Shown piece after piece: positions 53,392-61,898 of a stretch of 64,000 nucleotides of DNA (its first letter is position 1; each line of letters opens with the position of its first letter). The notes beneath the pieces were generated by a model that saw only the letters and a list, made by a program, of their open reading frames with translations, had not been told where the DNA came from and ran no database searches. Origin of the DNA: Lysobacterales bacterium (GTDB lineage: Bacteria > Pseudomonadota > Gammaproteobacteria > Xanthomonadales > Rhodanobacteraceae); the NCBI GenBank assembly GCA_016707485.1, contig JADJHN010000002.1:310001-374000 (forward strand), written 5' to 3'. The position numbers and the translations under genes are program-made.

Positions 53392-53451
53392 GAGCGGAAC
53401 CCGCCCTGCACCGGACTGGCCAATCGCCTGGAATCTGCGCAGTAATGGATC

Positions 53452-53853
53452 ATGTTGATTCCGCCGCAGGAACAACAAATTAATAAATGGAAAACATTCG
53501 CCACACTGACAACCTTCCTCTTCTTCATGCCCGGCAGCGGCAACGGCGCGCCGGAAGGACCGCGCGCCGAATGGGAATCGCGTTTCGGGAACATCACGGG
53601 GCAAGTTCGCGCGTTTTACGAGACCCCGAAATTGAAGTCCGGGATCTCCGGACGGATCTTCGCTTACGGCTTCAGTGAATTGGGAAGCAACCAACCCGGG
53701 ATCGCCCGGCTCGATGACGACCTCACGATGCCGACATGGTCGGCGGTCAGCCCGTTCATCGAGGACGCTTTCTCGAGCGCGTCCGAACTGATCCCGTTGC
53801 CGGACGGATCCGTGATCTTCGTGTCGGACACGCTGAGCCGCCGCCAACCTTGA
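53452..53853 (+). pseudogene. Truncated delta-60-like secreted protein gene
   Basis: An ORF of 133 codons with an N-terminal hydrophobic stretch (FATLTTFLFFMPGSGNGAP) and then delta-60-like text: SGISGRIFAYGFSELGSN and GIARLDDDLTMPTW. At about 53842 the sequence switches abruptly to antisense groL sequence, and the frame closes 11 bases later. The remaining repeats and any tail are missing. This is the front part of a secreted protein cut off by rearrangement. Confidence 0.6.
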
Positions 53854-53955
53854 TCACGGCAACACCACCAGCGAGCTTGGCCACGCGCTCCGGGAACTTC
53901 TCGCGGTCGTAGTCCGAGGTGGTTTCTTCGATCTGCGCCTTGATCTGCTCGCCGG
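53842..53955 (-). pseudogene. groL (GroEL) internal fragment
   Basis: About 37 codons on the minus strand read [19 protein letters not shown] then [15 protein letters not shown], which is the GroEL segment normally ending [14 protein letters not shown]. Over 96 aligned bases it differs from the real groL at 63905-64000 at about eight positions by eye, including FPE for LQE. It starts exactly where the truncated delta-60 gene breaks. It has no start or stop of its own. It is a direct-repeat copy of part of the groL gene at the right edge. Confidence 0.85.
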
Positions 53956-54065
53956 TTGCTCACTACTCGCACGAGACCTGCGAGCGAGAACCCGGCGCAT
54001 CACGGATCGTCGTAGGTCATGCCAAACACCGTCTCGGTCAGCCAGTACCGGAACGATTCATTGTC

Positions 54066-54517
54066 CTGGGGCCCCAACCCAACTCCGAAGCCATCGCCCC
54101 GCGCGAGAGCGAGCCGCCGATGGTCGAGGCTAGGGGCAAGCCGCGCAAGAACTTCGATTTCTATTCGGTGTTGCCGGAAATGGAAGTCGTCATTCCGGAT
54201 GCAGAAATATCCGCCAAGGCTCGCGCCGAAGCCGCCCAACCCGCCGCCGCTGGCGCCACCCCAGCCGCTTCCGCCAATGCTCGCTACCTGGTGCAGACCG
54301 GCTCCTATCCGACCGCCAAAGCTGCTGACGAGGTCAAGGCCGAGCTCGCCATCCTCGGCTTCGTCGCTCAGATCACCCCGGTCACCATCAACGGCAAGTC
54401 CTGGAACCGCGTCCGTCTCGACCCCTACGCCACCACCATTTAACTGGAAAACGCAACCTCGCACTTTCAGACAATGGCTTTAATGCGCTCGCACTTAAGG
54501 AAGAAACCGGACAATGA
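54066..54517 (+). pseudogene. SPOR-domain protein pseudogene
   Basis: The remains of an FtsN-like SPOR protein: the Pro-rich linker (GPQPNSEAIAPRESEPP), NFDFYSVLPEMEVVIPDAE, then the SPOR domain (RYLVQTGSYPTAKAADEVKA, LGFVAQITPVTINGKSWNRV). After DPYATTI the next codon is TAA, where the family has Glu (GAA). The frame continues LENATS, then a one-base loss shifts it to LSDNGFNALALKEETGQ and a proper TGA at 54517. The N-terminal membrane helix is missing. So it is truncated, has one nonsense change and one frameshift. The 110 bp before it (53956-54065) are unassigned. Confidence 0.8.
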
Positions 54518-54604
54518 CCGTTCTGCGGCACGCCGTTGACCGCCAGTGTGATGCCTTTCGCCCCTGCTGATCGAGCACCGGTCGCGGCCAAACACTATCG
54601 CCCG

Positions 54605-55918
54605 TCATTCGAAGCCGTCGCGAAATATCAGATCCAGCAGACTGGGATCGAGATAGACGAAGACATCGCTGGCATTGTTGGTATCGATGGCAACCAGATT
54701 GTTGGCATCGGCATCGAACGCAAATACCCCATTGTTCACACTCGTCGTCACACCGGCACCGGCAATCCCGTTGCCCGGAATGGTGTTGGCGGGATCGCTT
54801 CCACTAACGAGTGCCGGCGGTGCGCTCGGGTTGGTCAATTGCCAGACGTAGGCCTGGCTTGGCAGATTGGCATTGGCGTGGCTGCACTGGGCGATCACAA
54901 ATCCGCTGTCAGCGATGCGTCCGTGTGCGCAGATGCTCATGCCACTGGCGGCAGGGACAGCTACGGCAGCCGGACTCGCCAACCCGCGCACCCACAGCTG
55001 GGTCGCACTGCTGCCACCGGAACCAGAGCCAAAAACCACCCATTGACCATTCGGTGAAATCGCCGGATTCGACGCGCCACTGAGATCGCTGCCACCTGGG
55101 CCAATACTGATGCGCGTGGTCACTCCTGCCTGCAAGTCGCGCAGGTAGATCCGCTGCGATCCGCTCAAAGAGCCGCCGACCAGATTGCTGGCGGTGGATG
55201 CAAAAGCAACCGAGCGACCGTCGGCACTGAGGGTCGGGCGGTACGAATGGGAGCCGCCGTTGCCCGGCGTGCCGCTGGAGCTGACATCCACGCGCTGAGT
55301 CACGCCGGCGGACACATCGCGAACGAAGACGCTGTAGGTATTGTTGGAAGCTCCTCCAGGCGTCAAGTTCGCGGCATTCGAGGTGAATGCAACGAATCGA
55401 CCATCCGCTGAAATGCCGCCCAGTTTGGCAATCGTACCGGCCGGCAACTGGTTGGCGACATCAACATTCAGCCTGCTGTGCTGATGGGTTTGCCGATCAA
55501 CACGCACGAGGTGAATACCTGCCACGCCTCCCGTGTAGGTGGTCGACATGGTTTCGAACGCGATATAGCGCCCATCGGCCGACACTGCGACATGCTCATT
55601 GGTTGAGGAAGGTGCCGATGGCTGCCCGGCAGGGCTGGTGCTGGCGAGCTCGATGGCTCCGGTGGCGAGGGAGAACACCAGCACCTGCGCGCCATTGGTG
55701 GTGAGTCCTGCGACGAGGTTGTTGCCACTGCTGGCGCTGAAAGCCAGGGTTTGACCATCGGCCGAAAGCGCCGGCTGATAAAGATCAGTGGTCGACTGCA
55801 CACTCGGGCCGCCCGGGGTGAGCGGCTGACCTTCAACACGAAAGAACAGGAACTGTGCCGTTGCGCTCTGCGCAGCGAACGCGACAACCATGGCAGCACC
55901 AACTAACAGTTTCATCAC
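54605..55918 (-). CDS. Secreted WD40/PD40-like propeller protein with IFRDGFE tail
   Basis: A 437-residue exported protein with a signal peptide (MMKLLVGAAMVVAFAAQSATA). It carries TolB/PD40-like propeller repeats: YQPALSADGQTLAFSASSGN, EHVAVSADGRYIAFETMS, ISADGRFVAFTSNAAN, TLSADGRSVAFASTASN, AISPNGQWVVFGSGS. It ends DPSLLDLIFRDGFE, the shared tail. It lies 54 bp after the set 3 kinase on the same strand, so it is probably the last gene of the sigma-kinase operon or a closely linked unit. Confidence 0.87.
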   Translation of the reverse strand: MMKLLVGAAMVVAFAAQSATAQFLFFRVEGQPLTPGGPSVQSTTDLYQPALSADGQTLAFSASSGNNLVAGLTTNGAQVLVFSLATGAIELASTSPAGQPSAPSSTNEHVAVSADGRYIAFETMSTTYTGGVAGIHLVRVDRQTHQHSRLNVDVANQLPAGTIAKLGGISADGRFVAFTSNAANLTPGGASNNTYSVFVRDVSAGVTQRVDVSSSGTPGNGGSHSYRPTLSADGRSVAFASTASNLVGGSLSGSQRIYLRDLQAGVTTRISIGPGGSDLSGASNPAISPNGQWVVFGSGSGGSSATQLWVRGLASPAAVAVPAASGMSICAHGRIADSGFVIAQCSHANANLPSQAYVWQLTNPSAPPALVSGSDPANTIPGNGIAGAGVTTSVNNGVFAFDADANNLVAIDTNNASDVFVYLDPSLLDLIFRDGFE

Positions 55919-55972
55919 GGGCGGACTCCGGGCTAAGGTCTCCTCAAGTACGCCGAATCGCGAGACAAACTA

Positions 55973-58747
55973 TCAGCGGGTTTTGCCAACGACTGCCGGA
56001 GTCGCTGCCAATGCCTGTGCCAAGGCGGTGGCGCGAAGAAAATCGGGATGGCTCGGCAGCACGGCCTCGCCTAGCGACGGCAAATGTGCTGCCAGCAGCT
56101 GCCGCGCCTGCTCATCGCGACCCTGCGCGTGTCGCAGCATTGCCATATCCACCTGGGCGATAGCGCGACGATAGGCCGGGCCATTGGCAAACTGCTGCGG
56201 CAATTCAGTCAAATCTTGCTCGGCCGCAGCCAGCTGCCCTTGCGCCAGCGCCAGAAGACCGCGTACCCGACGCAACTGCGGGCGTAGAGAGGGAGCGTGT
56301 TGTTCGATTGCTGCGGCTGCGATCAATAGATCCTGCTCTGCCTGCGGGAGATCGCCCGCTTGCAAGGCACCCTCGGCAAGATACAACCGCCAGCGCAGCA
56401 AGGCCGGCTCGCCGGCTCGCGAAAATTCGTCCTCCATCAACGTGCGTGCGGCACGCATATCCCCTGCCAGGGCCAGAATGCGCGCGAGGCTCATGCGCAC
56501 GGATTGCGCCCAGTCGCCAGGCATCGCGGCAAATCCTTCGGTATCGGCCAAAGCACCTCGGGCTACCGCTGCCGCTTTGCGCCAGTCGCCCTCAAGGCCA
56601 TAGGCGGACGCCAGCAGCGCCTGCGAGCGCACCTGCGGTCGCAATCCAGCCAATTTTTCGCGCCGCTGCACTTGCAAAAGAATTGTGCGCGCTGCCGCCA
56701 GTCTGCCAAGACTTTGCAATGCATCGGCACGCTTCTCATCAAGCGTGCTCAGCGACGAGCCGGCTTCACCGCGCCCCAGCACATGAATTGCGCGAGCATG
56801 GTCAAAGCTGAGCAGCGCCTCAGCGGGTCGCTGAAGCTCGGTCAGTGCTTGCCCACGGTGCTCCTCGAAGCGATACATGTACATCGAACGCTCCAGTCCG
56901 GCCGCACGCAAAAGCCGCATGGCCTGATCACTCACCGCCAGCTGTTCAGCTGGCCGTTCGAGATACATCAAGGCCGCTGCGAGATTGTCTTCTAGCGTGG
57001 CGATGATGATCGGGGCAACTTGCGCGGTCACGGCTGCGGCTATGGCTGATTTCGCGACGTGTTCTGCTTGTGCATAGCGTTGGGTGAGGATCAACGCATA
57101 GGTCTCTACAGCTACTGCCTGCGCCAATCCCTCATCAGTAGCTTGCGCACGGAATCCCGCCGCAGAACGCTGCAACCAGTCGAGACTATCTTGCTGGCGC
57201 CCCAGGCCAGCAAGCAAATAGGCATAGCTGCGAGCAGTGCGCGCAAATGCGACATCGCGATCCAAACCTTGCTTGCGCATCTCTTCCAGGCTGGTGCGCA
57301 GGAGCGGCTCGGCTTCTTGCGGCTGCCCGGCCATTTCATACAAGGTGCCGAGATATGCGTTGACGATCGGCGCTTGTTGCGTGCCATCGGGTAATTCGCG
57401 AATGACACGATCGCGCCCTTGCGCCAGCCAGCGCCGCAGCGTGATAGGCGCATCGACATTGCCGTCGGGCGAAAGCTCTTCGATCAAGCCACCAAAAAAA
57501 TCCATGGTTGTGCTCGCCAATTGCGCCGCCTGCTCGGCGGCCAGCCGGCGTCCCTCTGCGAGTTCGAGTGCACGCGCCGTACGCTGACGCTCGATGCCAA
57601 TCCAGAGGACAAATGCCATCAACCCGAACATGACCAGCAGCAGCACCGAAACGGCACGTTTGTGCCGTGCCACAAATTTTCGCAATCGATACCAACGCGA
57701 ATCCGCCTGGGCACGAACCGGTATTCCAATTCGCCATCTTTCCAGATCATCACGAAATGCGTCGATACCGGCATAGCGATCGCCGGGAAGAGTCGCCGTG
57801 GCCATATTGAGAATGCCGCCGAGATCGGCGTCGATGGCTACCGCATCCAGTTCGGGCATGAGCGCTGTGCCGTGCGGACTGGTTCCGCTCAATAGTTCGC
57901 GTAACAGCGTACCCAGACCGAATACGTCGGTCGCGGTCGTGATCTGCTTGCCCTCTCTCTGCTCCGGACTCGCGTAGCCGGATGTCCAAACGCGGGTCGT
58001 CGGTATATCCACGTCTTCCTGGTTGATGTCGACGAGCTTGGCCACGCCAAAATCCAGCAGCTTCGGCGAACCGTCGGCACCCACCAACACATTGGCTGAC
58101 TTGAGATCGCGATGGATCACCAGATGTTGATGCGCATGGGCCAAGGCTTGGCCGACACGATCAATCAATTCAATCCGTGCTTCGCGGCTCAATCGATGCT
58201 GTGCCGCATAGGTGGTCAGTGGCTCGCCATCGACATATTCCATGACCAGATAGGGCTGTCCATCGCGCGTTTCGCCGCCGTCGATCAGGCGTGCGATGCC
58301 GGGATGTTGAAGTTGCGCCAGCAGCTGGCGTTCGCGGCGCAGACGGGAATGCGCCTCGTCGGTCGGAAAGCCTCGCAAAAGCTTCAATGCGCCGTACTGG
58401 TGGAAACCGCCATCGACGCGCTCAACCAGGTACACCGTGCCCATGCCGCCAGCCCCCAACTGGTGGCGTACACGCCAGGCACCGATGCATTCGCCTTCGA
58501 CAATGCTTTGCAATGCCTGTGACGCGCTGCTGGCAATGACCGCCTCGATGAGCGCATCCGGCACGCCATCCGCAGCCAGCAATGCCAGCAGTTCCTGCCG
58601 TTGTGCCTCATCGAGTGACCACGCCGACAGCGCACTTTCGCGCTGCCATTCAGGTAATTCCAGCAACCGCTCAAAATGCTCGATCAGGCATTCCTGGGCG
58701 ACCTTGTTCGAACTTGGGTTCACGCCTGTAGCGCCCGCTTGAGCCAT
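55973..58747 (-). CDS. Transmembrane Ser/Thr protein kinase with TPR-like region (set 3)
   Basis: A kinase of about 924 residues. The catalytic domain has LGAGGMGTV, K122 (GALK, where VAVK is usual), HRDLKSAN (H212-N219; KSAN instead of KPSN), DFG (232-234) and YASPEQ, so the main catalytic residues are kept. A membrane helix (AVSVLLLVMFGLMAFVLWIG) follows, then TPR-like helices to the end. The start is ambiguous: ATG at 58747 overlaps the sigma gene by 28 bp, while GTG at 58723 would give a 4-bp GTGA overlap with its stop. Either way the genes are coupled. Confidence 0.93.
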   Translation of the reverse strand: MAQAGATGVNPSSNKVAQECLIEHFERLLELPEWQRESALSAWSLDEAQRQELLALLAADGVPDALIEAVIASSASQALQSIVEGECIGAWRVRHQLGAGGMGTVYLVERVDGGFHQYGALKLLRGFPTDEAHSRLRRERQLLAQLQHPGIARLIDGGETRDGQPYLVMEYVDGEPLTTYAAQHRLSREARIELIDRVGQALAHAHQHLVIHRDLKSANVLVGADGSPKLLDFGVAKLVDINQEDVDIPTTRVWTSGYASPEQREGKQITTATDVFGLGTLLRELLSGTSPHGTALMPELDAVAIDADLGGILNMATATLPGDRYAGIDAFRDDLERWRIGIPVRAQADSRWYRLRKFVARHKRAVSVLLLVMFGLMAFVLWIGIERQRTARALELAEGRRLAAEQAAQLASTTMDFFGGLIEELSPDGNVDAPITLRRWLAQGRDRVIRELPDGTQQAPIVNAYLGTLYEMAGQPQEAEPLLRTSLEEMRKQGLDRDVAFARTARSYAYLLAGLGRQQDSLDWLQRSAAGFRAQATDEGLAQAVAVETYALILTQRYAQAEHVAKSAIAAAVTAQVAPIIIATLEDNLAAALMYLERPAEQLAVSDQAMRLLRAAGLERSMYMYRFEEHRGQALTELQRPAEALLSFDHARAIHVLGRGEAGSSLSTLDEKRADALQSLGRLAAARTILLQVQRREKLAGLRPQVRSQALLASAYGLEGDWRKAAAVARGALADTEGFAAMPGDWAQSVRMSLARILALAGDMRAARTLMEDEFSRAGEPALLRWRLYLAEGALQAGDLPQAEQDLLIAAAAIEQHAPSLRPQLRRVRGLLALAQGQLAAAEQDLTELPQQFANGPAYRRAIAQVDMAMLRHAQGRDEQARQLLAAHLPSLGEAVLPSHPDFLRATALAQALAATPAVVGKTR

Positions 58748-59343
58748 GCGCGCGCAAAACGCAGCTCGCGGTCGACCGTTGCTACAGATATATCCAAAGC
58801 TGTGGCGACCTCGTCGCGTTCGAGTCCGCCAAAATACGTCAGTTCGACAATTTGCCCGCAACGTGATGAGTGTCGTGCCAATTGCTCGATGGCCTGGTTC
58901 AGGTACAACAGCTTTTCCTCTGCACCCACCGCTGCCGCGTCCGCAGCGCCGAGGCTTTCGACAAGTGCTCCACCGCCTCGCTTGTTGCGCAAGCGCTTGC
59001 GCGCGGAGTCCACCAGAACTTGGCGGGTCGCCAGTGCAATGACATGGTAGAAATGCCGCCGGTTTTCCCACGGCGCATCTTTGCCCAGCAGTCGCAACAA
59101 GGCTTCATGGGCCAAATCGGTCGGTGAAAGTGTTGCCCCGGGATTGGCGCGGATAGCGCGGCACGAAATGGCATGTACCTGACCATAGACCACCTGCAAG
59201 AGGCGATCCCGCGCTTGCATATCACCGCCTCGCCATTCCTGCAGCAGACAGGTGATATCTGTAACACCTTCGTTGCGGCTGAGCGCGTTCACTTCCATTC
59301 CCTCGGGTCGCTCGGCGTCTGCGCGATAGGCTGCCATGCTCAA
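58720..59343 (-). CDS. ECF-type RNA polymerase sigma factor (TIGR02999/ECF43 type, set 3)
   Basis: A 207-residue ECF sigma factor of the same group as sets 1 and 2. Sigma-2 shows LAHEALLRLLGKDAPWENRRHFYHV and ATRQVLVDSARKRLRNKRGGG. Sigma-4 shows IVELTYFGGLERDEVATALDISVATVDREL. The pre-helix region reads ATLSPTDLAHE, with Thr75 at the position that matches Thr47 of set 1, where ordinary ECF factors have acidic residues. The start may instead be the internal ATG at 59298. The partner kinase overlaps its stop. Confidence 0.93.
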   Translation of the reverse strand: MSMAAYRADAERPEGMEVNALSRNEGVTDITCLLQEWRGGDMQARDRLLQVVYGQVHAISCRAIRANPGATLSPTDLAHEALLRLLGKDAPWENRRHFYHVIALATRQVLVDSARKRLRNKRGGGALVESLGAADAAAVGAEEKLLYLNQAIEQLARHSSRCGQIVELTYFGGLERDEVATALDISVATVDRELRFARAWLKRALQA

Positions 59344-59472
59344 CCCGCTACTGGTTGGGTGTCAGCGCATTCTAAGCCCGCCACCAGCGGGCCGCCGCAA
59401 ACATCGCAGCGACCCTGCCTGGAGTACCGCGGCAGCACCCTGGAAAAATCTGCAGCGTCGAATTGACCTTAA

Positions 59473-60647
59473 GGCAACGCTGATTAAGTCTCCAACCTCT
59501 GCTATAATTATCCACAACATAGCATGATCGGGATGTGGCGATGAAGCAGCGGACGTTAGCGTTGGCGGGTGACCAGAATCAAGGGTTTGAGCAGCATCGC
59601 CGCCCGACCCGTCGTGACGTGTTCCTGGCATCGATGGAGCAATTGGTGCCCTGGTCAGCCTTGTGTGCGGTGATCGAGCCCTTCTATCCCAAGCGGGGCA
59701 ACGGACGCCCGCCAGTAGGGCTGGAGCGCATGGTGCGCATGTATTTCGTGCAGCAGTGGTTCAATCTGGCCGACGAGGCCTGTGAGGAGGCCTTGCTCGA
59801 CAGCACGGCGTTGCGCCGGTTTGTGGGCATTGATCTCGGTTGCGAGCGTGTACCGGACGGAACGACGCTGTTGAAGTTCCGACGTCTTCTGGAGAAGCAC
59901 CAACTGGGCGCAGCCCTGTTTGCACAGGTAAACGAGACCCTGGAGTCACGGGGCCTGAAGGTGGGCACAGGCACGATCGTGGATGCCACGATCATCGGTG
60001 CGGCGGGTTCGACGAAGAACGCCCATAAGGCCCGGGATCCTGAGATGCGCCAGACCCGCAAGGGCCAGCAGTGGTACTTCGGCTTGAAACTCCATATCGG
60101 CGTGGACAGCCGCACGGGACTGACCCATAGCGCGGTGGTGACGGCAGCCAACGTGCACGACAAACACGCATTGGCTGACCTGCTGCACGGTGAAGAGCGG
60201 CGCGTTTATGGTGACAGTGCCTATGCGAGTCAGAAGGAACTGATCGGTGGGCATGCCCCTCAGGCGAAGGACTTCACCAATCAGCGCACTCGAAAAGGGG
60301 GCGAGATTGACGAGGCCGAGCGCGCACGCAACCGAAACAAATCCAGGATTCGTGCTCGCGTCGAACACGTCTTCGCGGTCGTGAAGCGATTGTGGGGTTT
60401 CAGCAAGGTGCGCTACCGAGGACTGGTGAAGAACGCGAACCGCAGCTTCGTGATCCTCGGCTTGGCCAACCTGTACCTGGCGCGCCGGAAATTGGCGGCG
60501 TAATGCTCATCGGGCATCCGATGGATGCCCGATCAGGAGAAAGTAAGCGGCAATCGGTCGGCGGATCGACCAAAAACTGACGGACGGAAGCTCTATTTTC
60601 ATGATGTCGCACACTTTGAACCCGGCTCGCACTTATTCAGCGTTGCC
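59473..60647 (+). mobile_element. IS5-type insertion sequence with TTAA target duplication
   Basis: 1175 bp bounded by 17-bp inverted repeats GGCAACGCTGATTAAGT (59473-59489) and ACTTATTCAGCGTTGCC (60631-60647), differing at one position. TTAA occurs directly outside both ends (59469-59472 and 60648-60651), matching the 4-bp YTAR duplication of IS5-group elements. It contains one intact transposase gene and therefore looks like a recent insertion. Confidence 0.93.
59541..60503 (+). CDS. IS5 family transposase
   Basis: A 320-residue transposase (IS5/IS1182-like DDE type). The N-terminal DUF772-like domain has LVPWSALCAVIEPFYPKRGN and RMYFVQQWFNLADEACEEAL. The DDE core has GTIVDATIIGAAGSTKNAHK (first Asp), VYGDSAYASQKEL (second Asp) and RARVEHVFAVVKRLWGF (Glu). 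All three acidic residues are present and the frame is intact, so it may be active. An upstream GTG at 59535 is an alternative start. It is the only gene in the IS element. Confidence 0.95.
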   Translation: MKQRTLALAGDQNQGFEQHRRPTRRDVFLASMEQLVPWSALCAVIEPFYPKRGNGRPPVGLERMVRMYFVQQWFNLADEACEEALLDSTALRRFVGIDLGCERVPDGTTLLKFRRLLEKHQLGAALFAQVNETLESRGLKVGTGTIVDATIIGAAGSTKNAHKARDPEMRQTRKGQQWYFGLKLHIGVDSRTGLTHSAVVTAANVHDKHALADLLHGEERRVYGDSAYASQKELIGGHAPQAKDFTNQRTRKGGEIDEAERARNRNKSRIRARVEHVFAVVKRLWGFSKVRYRGLVKNANRSFVILGLANLYLARRKLAA

Positions 60648-60794
60648 TTAACGCGATTGCGCCGTAGCAAACAACTGCCCGCAGATCACGCAAAGCGAAC
60701 TGCACCAAGATAGGCCGGATGGACTTGCCCGCCGAGCGCATTCACCCGTCTGTTTCTGGTGCACGAATCTGCCACCGGCCCGCCGCCGAGCGGC

Positions 60795-60943
60795 TCAGTT
60801 TTCGAAGCCGTTCTTGAATATGAGATCTGAAGCGCTGGCCGATTGGAGGATATAAGCATTGCCGCCCTGGGTGCCCACAAAGATATTGCCTTGGGCGTCC
60901 TCGCCGCAGCTGATCGGGCTCATGCCGGCGTATAGGAAATTCA
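60795..60943 (-). pseudogene. C-terminal relic of a PQQ/sorbosone-type dehydrogenase with LIFKNGFEN tail
   Basis: About 49 codons in one minus-strand frame read SCGEDAQGNIFVGTQGGNAY, which resembles the last blade of glucose/sorbosone dehydrogenases. The frame then ends ASDLIFKNGFEN, the shared tail plus Asn. No start or upstream domains remain; further upstream the frame turns into unrelated text. It is 150 bp from the IS5 element. The rest of 60648-61196 shows no gene. Confidence 0.6.
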
Positions 60944-61196
60944 AACGCCCTTTTCGGAGAGTCTGGCGAGTACGCGGCGGCCGCGCGAGCGCCGGTCCGG
61001 GCTCGGATCGGAGGCTCGCGCGTGGGATTTCGGCTTTGCGCGGCCGCGCAGCGGCGCAGGGCGTGGTCATTTCGCACCGATTCCTGGCCCTTCGACAGCA
61101 CAAGCGTTGGGCCGAGCGCAGCCTTGCGGGTCGTGGCCGCATAGTGTCGTCTTACTGTTTCCGCCGTCCGCGTCGTGGCGGGTGGCCGGTGGGCGG

Positions 61197-61568
61197 TCAC
61201 AAAGCCGCAGCGGGCGGGGCGGGCGCTGCCGGCCGGTAGTCCGCTTGCTCCAGCACGCCGAGTTTCTCAAATTGGGACAGGATGGCGCGGATGGCTACCG
61301 GATCCTTGATGCTGGAGACAATCCGTACCGCGCCCCCGCAATGCACGCAGGTATTCACGTCGATGTGGAAGATGCGCTTGAGGCGTTGCGCCCAGCTCAT
61401 CGAACGGAGACGCTGGCCGGGGCTGCGGTCGTCCGGCCTCATGCTGGTCCATTCCGCATCGGTGGCCAGCCACTTGCCGCGCCCCGATGACGTCAACTGC
61501 GCACGCAGGCTGGCGTTTGGCGCGAATACGCCGTGAAAAATGCGTCTGAGCGTCTGAGGATCAATCAT
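61197..61568 (-). pseudogene. IS91-family transposase C-terminal fragment
   Basis: A 123-codon frame reading IFHGVFAPNASLRAQLTSSG, then SWAQRLKRIFHIDVNTCVHC and GGAVRIVSSIKDPVAIRAIL. This is the end of the Y2-type IS91 transposase, including the CXXC of the zinc ribbon (CVHC). The catalytic part with the two tyrosines is missing, so this is a remnant. An in-frame ATG at 61568 is probably internal to the original gene. Confidence 0.8.
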
Positions 61569-61598
61569 TGATCATGACCCCATTGACCAATCGGTTTC

Positions 61599-61898
61599 TC
61601 AATCAAACCCGTTGCGGTAGATCCATTCCTGGCGAATCAGCAGCTGCTCGCTGGTTTGGTACGTATCGTTTTCAAAGCGCGCCATGGGCAGCAGCTTGAC
61701 CATGATCCAGCCCGCATTGGCGAGCTGGCCAAGGGTCGCGGTGCCGGCCTGTGGACAGACAAAGACACTGGCCGTGGTCGGCGGCGGTGCGCTGGCTGAC
61801 CACGCCGTGTAGCAGATATCCGCACGCCCTCCGGCATGCGCTGCAGTGGCCCCGAACAAGGACAACAGCAAGGCGCCGATCGTGGTGACCGTGCTCAC
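61599..61898 (-). CDS. Small secreted protein with WIYRNGFD tail (tandem paralogue A)
   Basis: A 99-residue exported protein with a signal peptide (TIGALLLSLFGATAAHA). The mature part has ADICYTAWSA and VFVCPQAGTATLGQLANAGW, two cysteines that may pair. It ends EQLLIRQEWIYRNGFD, a Tyr variant of the shared tail. Its ATG overlaps the stop of the next gene upstream by four bases. The two proteins are clear paralogues. No family is recognised. Confidence 0.7.
   Translation of the reverse strand: MSTVTTIGALLLSLFGATAAHAGGRADICYTAWSASAPPPTTASVFVCPQAGTATLGQLANAGWIMVKLLPMARFENDTYQTSEQLLIRQEWIYRNGFD

Noticed and set aside
53956..54065. Minus-strand text DNESFRYWLTETVFGMTYDD before the SPOR relic
   Set aside because: Protein-like, but I could not assign it to a family, and it is too short to call.
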